18,884 nucleotides of DNA. It comes from Caulobacteraceae bacterium (lineage in GTDB: Bacteria; Pseudomonadota; Alphaproteobacteria; Caulobacterales; Caulobacteraceae). The translations under genes and the position numbers were made by a program. The notes under the pieces were generated by a model. That model saw nothing but the letters and a program-made list of their open reading frames with translations. It was not told the origin of the DNA and ran no database searches. Of this stretch, positions 1 to 7,069 are shown piece by piece. The stretch is from assembly GCA_004144935.1 (NCBI GenBank), contig SDZP01000080.1:1-18884 (forward strand). Reading direction: 5' to 3'. Every line of letters begins with the position of its first letter. The first letter of the stretch is position 1.

Positions 1-187
1 CCGCCGCAGGGCAAGGTGACCCTGACCGCCCGCCGGGCGCTGGGCGAGGTGCGCATCAGCATCGCCGACACCGGTCGAAGATGTGGGCCTGGACGTGGAA
101 GGGGATGCCCCGACCGGTGTCGGCGATGCTGATGCGCACCTCGCCCAGCGCCCGGCGGGCGGTCAGGGTCACCTTGCCCTGCGGCGG
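1..187. repeat. Perfect 77-bp inverted repeat (fold-back) at the window edge
   Basis: Bases 1-77 are the exact reverse complement of bases 111-187, separated by a 33-nt loop (78-110). The right arm is part of the divL ATPase domain read on the minus strand; the left arm is the same DNA turned round. The turning point lies on a short palindrome (ACCGGT, extended to CGACCGGT at 111-118), which suggests a template switch on microhomology. The copy carries no differences, so it is very recent or artificial. The repeat may continue beyond base 1. I infer an assembly or amplification chimera at a contig end; a genuine inverted duplication is possible but less likely. Confidence 0.95.
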
Positions 188-2212
188 GGTCTGGCGGACG
201 CCGTTCTCGACCAGGTGGTCGAGGACCTGAGCGAAGCGCTTGGGATCGCCGCGGATGAGGCCGACGTCATCCTCGCAGTCGACGATCAGGTCGATCTGGC
301 CGGCCTCGGCGTGACGGGCCCAGCGCTCGGCGGTCTCGTTCAGGAGTTCGCAGACCCGCACGTCGGCCACCTCCAGGGCGATCTCTCCGCTGTCGATGGC
401 GGCGATGTCGAGCACGTCGTCGATCGAGCGGCCCAGCTGCGAGCCGGCGGTGCGCACCGCGGCCAGATGGCTGCGGGCCCGCTCGGGGAGGGCGTCGCCC
501 ATCCGTTCCAGCAGTTCGCTGTAGCCGATGATGGTGGTGAGCGGGGTGCGCAGTTCGTAGGAGACGTTGCCGACGAACTCACGCTTCAGCCGCTCGGCCT
601 CGGCCAGCGCGTTCTCACGGTCGGCCAGGGCGCTTTCCAGCCGGCGGGTGTCGGTGACGTCGGCGAAGGCGATCAGGGTGGCGCCGTCGGGCAGGGGCCG
701 CGACTGCCAGGCGACGATGCGGCTGTCGCTGGTGCGGGCCTCGCCCGAGGCCGGGGCGCGGGCCTTCGGATCCGGATCGGCGATGCGGCCCTTGAGCTCA
801 GACCAGAAGACCGTGTCATGCAGGCGCGGCAGGCAGCGCTCGACCACGCCCTCGAAATCCATGGCGCCCTCGAGGTCGGCGGCGGGGATGTTCCAGAACT
901 GGGCGAAGGCCTCGTTGTGCAGCCGCATCAGGCCGTCGGAGCCGAACACCGCGACCGCGTCGTTCAGCTTGTCCAAGGTCGCCTGCTGCACCTGGATGAA
1001 GGCGTTGTAGCGAGACTTGAGTTTCAGCTCGTCGGTGATGTCGCTGAACAGCAGCAGCACCCCGCCCAGGGGATGGGGCTGGTGCACGACGCGCAGGGTG
1101 CGGCCGTCCGGCAGGCTCCAGAGGTCGTCGGGCTGGGCCTTCAGGGATTCGTAGCGGGCCAGCTCGCCGGCCTTCCAGCCGGCGTAGTCGGCCGTCTCGG
1201 GCAGGCGGCGGCGCTGGCGCAGGCGGTCGAGGATTTCGCCATGGGTCGGGTTCTCGGCCAGCCAGGCCGGCTCCAGGGCCCAGAGTGTGGCGAAGGCGCT
1301 GTTGTGGAAGGCCAGGCGCCGGTCGCGGCTGAAGATGGCGACCGCCTCGGCGATGTGGTTGAGGGTCTCGTCGTGGGCCGCGACGTGCCGCTTGAGGGCC
1401 TCGCGGATGTCCTCGGCCTCGGTCAGGTCGCGGGCCGACATGGCGACATCGCCGCCTTCCAGCGGCGCGGCGCGGACCTTGAGGGCCCGGCGGCGGCCGC
1501 CGATGGTGATGCGCTTCACCGTCTCGCGCCGCTCGCCGCTTTCGGCGGCCTCCCGGGCCAGCGCGTCGGCCTCGGGATCGAGGCTGAGCTTGCGGGCGAC
1601 GGCGTCGCTCAGATCCTCGGCTCCGACCGCTTCCAGCCACAGCTTGTTGGCCCACTGGACGCTGCCGTCGGCGGCGGCGATCCAGGCCGGGTCGCCCTGG
1701 CCATCGAGGAAGCTGGCCAGGCGGGCGGCGGTCGGCAGGGCCGCCTCGCCGGCGGCGAGGGCAGTGAGGCGCAGCCAGGCCTGGGCGCCGGCGGCGCGGC
1801 CCTCGACCGAGACGGCGCCGTAGGGGCCGCGCGCCTCGAAGGCGCAGGCCTCGCCCTTTTCGGTGAGCGCGCGGAGGCGGCGCGCGTGGTCGGTGTCGAC
1901 GGCGATCATCGCTTCCAGCAGGGCCTGCGGATCGTCGTCCTCCAGGTCGAAGGCGGCGACGCAGGCGGCCAGCGCCTCTTCGCCCGAAGCCAGCCGGGCG
2001 ACCCCGTCGTCGACCACCACCAGGGCGCAGTCGAAGGCCTCGGCCGAGGCGCGGGCGGCCTGGGCGCCGGCGGTCAGCTGATCGATCTGGCCTTCGAGGC
2101 CCTTGGCGCGCGCGTCACCGGCCCTGCGCTGGGCCACCGCCCACAGGGTCGCGCAGATCGCCAGACTGACCGAGCCGGTCGCCGCCGCGAGGATCAGGTC
2201 GGATGGACCCAA
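56..2212 (-). CDS. divL: DivL-type PAS sensor pseudokinase, C-terminus replaced by fold-back sequence
   Basis: This is a membrane-anchored sensor kinase of the cell-cycle phosphorelay. A hydrophobic segment lies at about residues 6-28, followed by a linker and several PAS-like domains (about 170-270, 280-400, 405-530). The dimerisation helix reads FVGNVSYELRTPL, with Tyr552 where histidine kinases carry the phospho-accepting His. That substitution, at almost the same number (Tyr550), defines Caulobacter DivL, which binds DivK-P and modulates CckA. An ATPase domain follows, with DTGRGIP at 698-704. The last native residues are about HIFDR (710-714); the final CRRC and stop come from the inverted repeat. 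Caulobacter DivL is about 769 residues, so roughly 50 are missing. The start is TTG at 2212 with AGGGG about 10 nt upstream; no in-frame ATG precedes it. Confidence 0.88.
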   Translation of the reverse strand: MGPSDLILAAATGSVSLAICATLWAVAQRRAGDARAKGLEGQIDQLTAGAQAARASAEAFDCALVVVDDGVARLASGEEALAACVAAFDLEDDDPQALLEAMIAVDTDHARRLRALTEKGEACAFEARGPYGAVSVEGRAAGAQAWLRLTALAAGEAALPTAARLASFLDGQGDPAWIAAADGSVQWANKLWLEAVGAEDLSDAVARKLSLDPEADALAREAAESGERRETVKRITIGGRRRALKVRAAPLEGGDVAMSARDLTEAEDIREALKRHVAAHDETLNHIAEAVAIFSRDRRLAFHNSAFATLWALEPAWLAENPTHGEILDRLRQRRRLPETADYAGWKAGELARYESLKAQPDDLWSLPDGRTLRVVHQPHPLGGVLLLFSDITDELKLKSRYNAFIQVQQATLDKLNDAVAVFGSDGLMRLHNEAFAQFWNIPAADLEGAMDFEGVVERCLPRLHDTVFWSELKGRIADPDPKARAPASGEARTSDSRIVAWQSRPLPDGATLIAFADVTDTRRLESALADRENALAEAERLKREFVGNVSYELRTPLTTIIGYSELLERMGDALPERARSHLAAVRTAGSQLGRSIDDVLDIAAIDSGEIALEVADVRVCELLNETAERWARHAEAGQIDLIVDCEDDVGLIRGDPKRFAQVLDHLVENGVRQTPPQGKVTLTARRALGEVRISIADTGRGIPFHVQAHIFDRCRRC

Positions 2213-2313
2213 AGCGAAAATGCCCCTCGAATCACCATGAACCCTACGCCTGTAACCTGCTTCGAGCGAAGAGGCCGCTGGCGAATGGGCGCGGTCGCAG
2301 CCATATCAGGCAA

Positions 2314-2718
2314 ATGACCGACTGGACGAATGCGGCGGCGCCGTCGCTGGACGATTTCGCCGTGCTGGCCGAGGCGGCCTTCGACGGCTTGCCCGAGCCG
2401 TTCCGTGGCCTGGCCAAGGAAGCCATCGTCCGCATCGACGACTACGCCGACGACGAGACCCTCGCGGCGCTGGGCATCGAGGACGTCTTCGAACTGACCG
2501 GCCTCTACCATGGCGTCGACCTGACCGAACGCTCGGTGTTCGACACCGCGCCTGCCCCGCCGCGCATCTTCCTCTACCGCCGCCCGCTGCTCGACGAATG
2601 GGCCGAGCGGGGGAATGTGACCTTGGGCGAACTGATCACCCATGTGCTGGTGCATGAGATCGGCCACCATTTCGGGCTCAGCGACGACGACATGCACCGG
2701 GTCGAGGACGAAGCGTGA
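2314..2718 (+). CDS. Minimal zincin-like metallopeptidase family protein
   Basis: This is a 134-residue protein whose C-terminus holds HEIGHHFGLSDDDM (from His114). It is an HExxHxxG zinc-protease signature with a downstream Asp and Met, typical of the small zincin-like family (PF06262, formerly DUF1025). His114, His118 and probably Asp124 would bind zinc, with Glu115 as the catalytic base. There is no signal peptide or membrane segment, so it should be cytoplasmic. I start it at the ATG at 2314, which has AGG six bases upstream; the frame is open further upstream, but that part overlaps the divL start and has no family resemblance. It is divergent from divL and lies 22 nt before the SWIM gene. 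The substrate is unknown; proteolytic activity is inferred from the motif only. Confidence 0.8.
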   Translation: MTDWTNAAAPSLDDFAVLAEAAFDGLPEPFRGLAKEAIVRIDDYADDETLAALGIEDVFELTGLYHGVDLTERSVFDTAPAPPRIFLYRRPLLDEWAERGNVTLGELITHVLVHEIGHHFGLSDDDMHRVEDEA

Positions 2719-2740
2719 ACGAATCGGCTAGAATCATCCG

Positions 2741-3157
2741 ATGAGCCAGTTGTTCGACATCCCGACCCTGACCGACGGCGTTCCCGAAGCCCGGGTGATG
2801 CGCGGCGAGAACTATTTCGCCCACGGCTGGGTGGAGCTGGTCGACTATGGGCCCGGCGGAGTGCTGGCCCATGTGATGGGCGAGCGCGGCATCGCCTATG
2901 TGGTCGAGATGAAGGCGGCCGACGGACGGGACGCGGTCTGCGGCTGTCCGGACTTCGAGGACTCGAAGCTGATCTGCAAGCATGTGGTGGCGACGGCGCT
3001 GAAGGCCAATTCGGTCGACGATGTCGATCTGAAGGAGGCGGCGCAACGCATCCCGCGCCTGCGCGACATGCTGGATATGGAAGGCCGTGACGACTCGGAC
3101 GACCTAGCGCTGCGGGCGCGGCGGGATCCGGCGTTGCTGAAGGAACTCGAGGGGTAG
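2741..3157 (+). CDS. SWIM zinc-finger domain protein
   Basis: This is a 138-residue protein with a SWIM-type zinc finger, CxCx8CxH, in CGCPDFEDSKLICKH (about residues 66-80). SWIM domains bind DNA or proteins and occur in small stand-alone bacterial proteins like this one, often with unknown roles. The N-terminal half (about 1-60) forms the usual strand-rich lead-in with NYFAHGWV. The C-terminus is acidic, then basic, with no further domain. It follows the zincin gene by 22 nt on the same strand and is probably co-transcribed. I see no clear Shine-Dalgarno sequence before the ATG. Function is unassigned; the zinc-binding role is known for the family, not shown here. Confidence 0.78.
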   Translation: MSQLFDIPTLTDGVPEARVMRGENYFAHGWVELVDYGPGGVLAHVMGERGIAYVVEMKAADGRDAVCGCPDFEDSKLICKHVVATALKANSVDDVDLKEAAQRIPRLRDMLDMEGRDDSDDLALRARRDPALLKELEG

Positions 3158-3201
3158 CGGTTAGCCGCGCCCTTTCCACCTCACGGTCGTTTGTACTGGG
3201 C

Positions 3202-3217
3202 AGGGCGGCCCCGCCTT
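3202..3217. terminator. GC-rich hairpin between convergent SWIM and lptB genes
   Basis: AGGGCG and CGCCTT can pair (one G-T wobble) around a four-base loop in the 69-nt gap between two convergent stop codons. There is no clear T-run on either strand, so this is a weak, possibly bidirectional terminator candidate judged mostly from its position. Confidence 0.3.
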
Positions 3218-3226
3218 GAATCCGCT

Positions 3227-4009
3227 TTAGACGTTCACCGGCTGGCCGAAGCGTTCGCCCAGGTACACCCGCCGCACTTCCGGATCGTCGATGATCTCCT
3301 GCGGGGAGCCCTCGAACAGCACCTCGCCGGCGTGGATGATCGAGGCGCGGTCGATGATGTCGAGGGTTTCGCGGACGTTGTGGTCGGTGATCAGGATGCC
3401 GATGCCGCGCCCCTTGAGGTAGCCGATGACCTCGCGGATATCGGCGATGGCCAGGGGGTCGATACCAGCGAAGGGTTCGTCCAGCAGCATGAAGGCCGGC
3501 TCGCTGGCCAGGGCCCGGGCGATTTCCACCCGGCGGCGCTCACCGCCCGACAGGGAGATGGCCGGGGCGGCGCGCAGGTGCTCGATGCGCAGCTCTTCCA
3601 GCAGTTCTGTGGTGGTGCGGACGGCCTGGTTGCGGTCCGGCACCCGCATCTCGACGACGGCCATGACGTTCTGCTCGACCGTCAGCCCCCGGAAGATCGA
3701 AGCCTCTTGCGGCAGGTAGCCGACGCCCAGCCGGGCGCGCTGGTACATGGGCAGGGCGCTGATGTCGGCGCCGTCCAGCAGGATGCGGCCGTGATCGACC
3801 GGGATCAGGCCGGTGATCATGTAGAAGCAGGTGGTCTTGCCGGCCCCGTTCGGCCCCAGCAGGCCGGCGACCTCGCCGCGCTCCAGGCGCAGGGAGACGT
3901 TCTTGACCACCTGCCGGTCGCCAAAACGCTTGCCGATGCTCTCGACGACGAGACCCGCGCCCGTCGGCGGGGTGCCCTGCGGCATTGGGGGCGGCGGCGC
4001 GTCCTTCAT
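3227..4009 (-). CDS. lptB: LPS export ABC transporter ATP-binding protein LptB
   Basis: This is the cytoplasmic ATPase that powers lipopolysaccharide extraction from the inner membrane with LptF and LptG, for delivery through LptC, LptA and LptDE. In its 260 residues I see Walker A GPNGAGKTT (52-60), Q-loop Gln101, signature LSGGE (153-157), Walker B with catalytic Glu178, and the switch His210. The whole matches LptB in length and motifs, apart from a proline-rich N-terminal extension of about 19 residues that is common in Caulobacterales. The ATG at 4009 lies two bases after the lptA stop, so translation is probably coupled. It is the last gene of the rnd-lptC-lptA-lptB operon and faces the SWIM gene tail-to-tail. 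Confidence 0.95.
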   Translation of the reverse strand: MKDAPPPPMPQGTPPTGAGLVVESIGKRFGDRQVVKNVSLRLERGEVAGLLGPNGAGKTTCFYMITGLIPVDHGRILLDGADISALPMYQRARLGVGYLPQEASIFRGLTVEQNVMAVVEMRVPDRNQAVRTTTELLEELRIEHLRAAPAISLSGGERRRVEIARALASEPAFMLLDEPFAGIDPLAIADIREVIGYLKGRGIGILITDHNVRETLDIIDRASIIHAGEVLFEGSPQEIIDDPEVRRVYLGERFGQPVNV

Positions 4010-4011
4010 GC

Positions 4012-4524
4012 TCAGCCGGGATTTCCAGCGGGGTAGAAGATGCCGCGCACGCGGTTCTTGCTGCCCCGGCCCTTGGAACCGGCGAACATCTGCGACTGGC
4101 CGGTCTGCAGGTTGATGACCACCCTCTCGGCCCGGGCGACGCTCTTGCCCTGCACGACGACGACATTGCCGGTCAGGGTGATGGTCTCGGCCCTGGCCGT
4201 ATAGACGGCGGTGTCGGCGCGGACAGTGCGGTCGGCCTCGACGTAGTAGACGTTGCCCTCGGCCACCAGCCGGTCGGTTTCGCCGCACTCATCGCCCTTC
4301 TTGACCGCATAGACGTTCAGGGTCTGGGCGCGCAGGCGGGTGCGGGCCTGCAGGGCCTCGACATCGCCCTTCCAGATGGAGCGGCATTCCTGGGTCAGGA
4401 AGTCGGACTGGTCGGCGGCGATATCCACCGGCGCGTTGGAGCGCGGCGCAATCTGCGCCTGGGCGGCTCCCGCCCCCAGAGCCAGGGCGACCATCGCGGC
4501 CGTTATCGTCGTCACCTTGCGCAT
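4012..4524 (-). CDS. lptA: Periplasmic LPS transport protein LptA (OstA-like)
   Basis: This periplasmic bridge protein forms the beta-jellyroll path that carries LPS from LptC to LptD. The 170-residue product begins with a Sec signal peptide (charged MRK, hydrophobic core, AQA before the likely cut after residue 23). The mature part has the repeated short-strand pattern of OstA/LptA, including ADQSDF, LVAEGNVYYVE and ITLTGNVVVVQG. Two cysteines (in QECRS and DECGE) could form a disulfide. The start ATG has AAGG upstream, overlapping the stop of lptC. The gene sits between lptC and lptB in the expected order, which confirms the assignment. Confidence 0.92.
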   Translation of the reverse strand: MRKVTTITAAMVALALGAGAAQAQIAPRSNAPVDIAADQSDFLTQECRSIWKGDVEALQARTRLRAQTLNVYAVKKGDECGETDRLVAEGNVYYVEADRTVRADTAVYTARAETITLTGNVVVVQGKSVARAERVVINLQTGQSQMFAGSKGRGSKNRVRGIFYPAGNPG

Positions 4525-4532
4525 CGTCTGCC

Positions 4533-5150
4533 TTATTTCTCGATCCGGGCGCGGACCCGGCCCTTCATCGTGACCCGACCGGTATCACGATCCACGTCAT
4601 AGGAGTTTGCCTTGACCTGGCCAAGCGGGCCATCGCCCACAAAACCCTGTTCGCCGCTGATCTTCCCCGTCCGGGTGTCGATTATGCTGTCGTTCGTGGC
4701 GACACGTTGGCCCTGGCCGTTGTCGATCCGCACGTCGCCGCTGAGGCGCAGGATGCGGGTCTTCTCGTCATAGACCCCGCGCCGGGCGGTCATCCGCGAC
4801 GGGGCGCCGGTCTCTCCCCCGAGGGTCAGCACCGGATCGGCCAGCACCACCTGTTCCATCACCGTGTCGCTGCGCGCCGCCTGGCCCGCCCCGATCAGGA
4901 AGCTGCGGCCGTCGGCCATGCGGCCCATGAAGCGGGCCCCGACCAGCTTGATTTCGGTCTGGGTGACCTTGGGGGTCTGCTTGCCGGCCTGGATGGAGCT
5001 GAGGGTGAAATAGCCGGCCAGGGCGATGACCAGCGCCCCCATCAGGGCCGGCAGCGCCCAGCGCAGCAGCCTGATGACCGCCGAGCGGCGACGCCAGGCC
5101 TCAAGCCCGGTGGTGGGGCGGCTGTGGGGTATGCTGGCGGCGGCGGTCAT
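4533..5150 (-). CDS. lptC: LPS export system protein LptC
   Basis: This bitopic inner-membrane protein receives LPS from the LptB2FG complex and passes it to LptA. The 205 residues show a basic cytoplasmic N-terminus (RRRSAVIRLLR), one membrane helix at about 30-50, and a periplasmic OstA-like beta domain with motifs such as YDEKTRILRLSGDVRI and TNDSIIDTRTGKISGEQG. The length and single helix fit LptC. The ATG at 5150 has AGGA six bases upstream. It lies 22 nt after rnd and 8 nt before lptA on the same strand, so the four genes form one operon. Confidence 0.9.
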   Translation of the reverse strand: MTAAASIPHSRPTTGLEAWRRRSAVIRLLRWALPALMGALVIALAGYFTLSSIQAGKQTPKVTQTEIKLVGARFMGRMADGRSFLIGAGQAARSDTVMEQVVLADPVLTLGGETGAPSRMTARRGVYDEKTRILRLSGDVRIDNGQGQRVATNDSIIDTRTGKISGEQGFVGDGPLGQVKANSYDVDRDTGRVTMKGRVRARIEK

Positions 5151-5172
5151 CTGCGTCCTAGATAGGTACGGT

Positions 5173-5796
5173 TCAGCTGTGGGCGAAGATGTCGACGTCT
5201 TCCCAGCCGGCCAGGTCGAGCGTCGAGCGGGCCGGCAGGAAGTCGAAACAGGCCTGGGCCAGGGCGGTGCGGCCTTCGCGGGCCAGCATCATCTCCAGCT
5301 TGGCCTTGGCGGCGTGCAGGTACAGGACGTCCGAGGCGGCGTAGGCCAGTTGCTCGGGGGTCAGGGTGGCCGCGCCCCAGTCGCTGGACTGCTGGGCCTT
5401 GGAAAGGTCGACCCCGACCGTCTCCTTGACCACGTCCTTGAGGCCATGGCGGTCGGTGTAGGTGCGGGCCAGCTTGCTGGCGATCTTGGTGCACCAGACC
5501 GGGGTGGTGATGACCCCCAGGTGCAGTTCGAACATGCCGATGTCGAACCGGCCGAAGTGGAAGATCTTGACCACCGCCGGATCGGTCAGCAGGGCCTTGA
5601 GATTGGGCGCGTCGTAGGTCTCGCGGTTCAGCTGGACCATGTGGGCGTCGCCATCGCCCGCGGAGATCTGCACCAGGCAGAGGGGGTCGCGCCGAAAACG
5701 CAGGCCAAGAGTCTCGGAATCGACGGCGACAGACGTAACCCCCGCGAAAAGGCCCGCGGGCAGGTCGCCGATATGAAGGTGGTTGGCCAAACTCAA
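5173..5796 (-). CDS. rnd: Ribonuclease D-like 3'-5' exoribonuclease (short form)
   Basis: This is a 3'-5' exoribonuclease of the DEDDy family, expected to trim tRNA and other stable RNA in the cytoplasm. All catalytic positions are visible: Asp26 and Glu28 in VDSETLGL, Asp85 in HFGRFD, and Tyr152 with Asp156 in YAASD. At 207 residues it has only the nuclease domain and lacks the HRDC domains of E. coli RNase D; this short form is common in Alphaproteobacteria. The start is uncertain: there is no ATG, and two in-frame TTG codons lie at 5796 and 5790. AGAGAG lies only 2 nt from the first but 8 nt from the second, so 5790 (205 residues) may be the true start. It leads the lpt operon. Confidence 0.88.
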   Translation of the reverse strand: MSLANHLHIGDLPAGLFAGVTSVAVDSETLGLRFRRDPLCLVQISAGDGDAHMVQLNRETYDAPNLKALLTDPAVVKIFHFGRFDIGMFELHLGVITTPVWCTKIASKLARTYTDRHGLKDVVKETVGVDLSKAQQSSDWGAATLTPEQLAYAASDVLYLHAAKAKLEMMLAREGRTALAQACFDFLPARSTLDLAGWEDVDIFAHS

Positions 5797-5826
5797 ATCT
5801 CTCTGTGTCCGGGCGTCATACCATAA

Positions 5827-5838
5827 AGGCTGAAGCCT
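5827..5838 (-). terminator. Small hairpin downstream of tRNA-Leu
   Basis: AGGC and GCCT form a four-base stem with a four-base loop, followed on the minus strand by TTTAT, about 20 nt after the tRNA 3' end and before rnd. It is short, so it may be only a weak terminator or a processing signal, and the tRNA transcript may read into rnd. Confidence 0.25.
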
Positions 5839-5859
5839 GCGAGACTAAGAGAGAAGGGG

Positions 5860-5946
<87 letters not shown>

Positions 5947-5984
5947 TCGCTAGGCATCCTTGTGGGATGGCCGCGAAGGCGCGC

Positions 5985-6013
5985 TCATTACGGCAGGGCT
6001 TCGGCGGGGTCAA
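5985..6013 (-). promoter_or_regulatory. Promoter of tRNA-Leu
   Basis: On the minus strand TTGACC (6008-6013) and TAATGA (5985-5990) are spaced by exactly 17 bases. They match the vegetative sigma consensus well in a GC-rich background. Transcription would begin about 30 nt before the tRNA 5' end at 5946, leaving a short leader for RNase P to remove. Confidence 0.6.
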
Positions 6014-6079
6014 TGGCCGTGATTGCGATTATCGCCCGGGTCGTCTAAGCCCGCCGCAGTTCAGAGGATATTCGAAGCC

Positions 6080-7042
6080 ATGCAAGGTCTGGTCACGGTT
6101 TTCGGCGGCACCGGTTTCATTGGCCGGCAGGTGGTTCGCGCCCTGGCCAAGAGGGGCCTGCGGGTCCGCGCCGCCGCCCGCCAGCCGGGACGCGGTTATC
6201 GCCTGCGCATGCTGGGCGACGTCGGCCAGATCGAGGTGGTGCAGGCCAACATCCGCGACAAGGCCTCCATCGCCCGCGCCATCGAGGGCGCGGAGGCGGT
6301 GATCAACTTGGTCGGCATCATGCATGAGGGCGGCCGCCAGCGCTTCCTGGCCATCCACGGCATGGGCGCCCGCAACATCGCCGAGGCCGCCGCCCAGGCC
6401 GGCGTTCGGCGGCTGGTGCAGATCTCGGCCATCGGGGCCGACGCCGAGGGCGCCGCCAAGTACGCCCGCTCCAAGGCCGAGGGCGAGGCGGCCGTGCGCG
6501 AGGTCTTCCCCAACGCCACCATCGTCCGCCCCTCGATCGTGTTCGGCCCCGAGGATGACTTCTTCAACCGCTTCGGCCAGATGGCCGCGCTCAGCCCCGT
6601 CTTGCCGCTGATCGGCGGCGGCCACACGAAGTTCCAGCCCATCTATGTCGGCGATCTGGCCGCCGCCATCGCCCAGGCCGCCGCCAGCGACGCCTTCGCC
6701 GGCCAGACGGTCGAGCTGGGTGGCCCCGCCGTCTACAGCTTCAAGGAGCTACTGGCCTTCATCTGCACCGAGACCGGGCGCAAGCGCATCCTGGCCCCGC
6801 TGCCCTTCCCGCTGGCCGGGCTGATCGGCATGGCCGGCGATCTCGCCGCCATGGTCATCAAGCCGCCGATCACCAGCGACCAGGTGGATTTGCTGCGGAC
6901 GGACAATGTGGTGTCGGAGGGCGCTGTCGGCCTGGACGCCTTCGGCATCACGCCCAAGTCGATCGAGGCGGTGGTCCCGGCCTACCTGTACCGCTACCGC
7001 AAGGGCGGTCAGTACGCCGCGACGCCGGAAGGCGCCTACTAG
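6080..7042 (+). CDS. Complex I NDUFA9-like NAD(P)-binding protein (atypical SDR)
   Basis: This is a Rossmann-fold protein of the extended/atypical short-chain dehydrogenase group, similar to the NDUFA9 accessory subunit of respiratory complex I. In its 320 residues the nucleotide-binding turn GGTGFIG lies at 9-15, followed by AINLVGI-type strands (VINLVGI), an ISAIGA segment, a YARSKAEGE stretch where SDR enzymes carry YxxxK, and IVRPSIVFGPEDDFFNRF, which is typical of this family. The C-terminal part (after about 220) is the substrate-side domain. I start at the ATG at 6080, with AGAGGA about 11 nt upstream. In Alphaproteobacteria such proteins may bind complex I or act in quinone or lipid chemistry; the exact reaction is not known from sequence. 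It converges on queG. Confidence 0.85.
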   Translation: MQGLVTVFGGTGFIGRQVVRALAKRGLRVRAAARQPGRGYRLRMLGDVGQIEVVQANIRDKASIARAIEGAEAVINLVGIMHEGGRQRFLAIHGMGARNIAEAAAQAGVRRLVQISAIGADAEGAAKYARSKAEGEAAVREVFPNATIVRPSIVFGPEDDFFNRFGQMAALSPVLPLIGGGHTKFQPIYVGDLAAAIAQAAASDAFAGQTVELGGPAVYSFKELLAFICTETGRKRILAPLPFPLAGLIGMAGDLAAMVIKPPITSDQVDLLRTDNVVSEGAVGLDAFGITPKSIEAVVPAYLYRYRKGGQYAATPEGAY

Positions 7043-7047
7043 CCTTC

Positions 7048-7066
7048 CTCGCCGCATCGGGGCGAG
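7048..7066. terminator. Hairpin between convergent NDUFA9-like gene and queG
   Basis: CTCGCC (7048-7053) pairs perfectly with GGCGAG (7061-7066) around a seven-base loop, inside the 27-nt gap between two convergent stop codons. It has no T-run, so it is a terminator candidate from position and symmetry only. Confidence 0.35.
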
Positions 7067-7069
7067 AGG

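Noticed and set aside
83..2317. A 744-codon plus-strand frame opposite divL
   Set aside because: It is the antisense shadow of the DivL coding sequence, which has clear PAS and kinase motifs on the minus strand.
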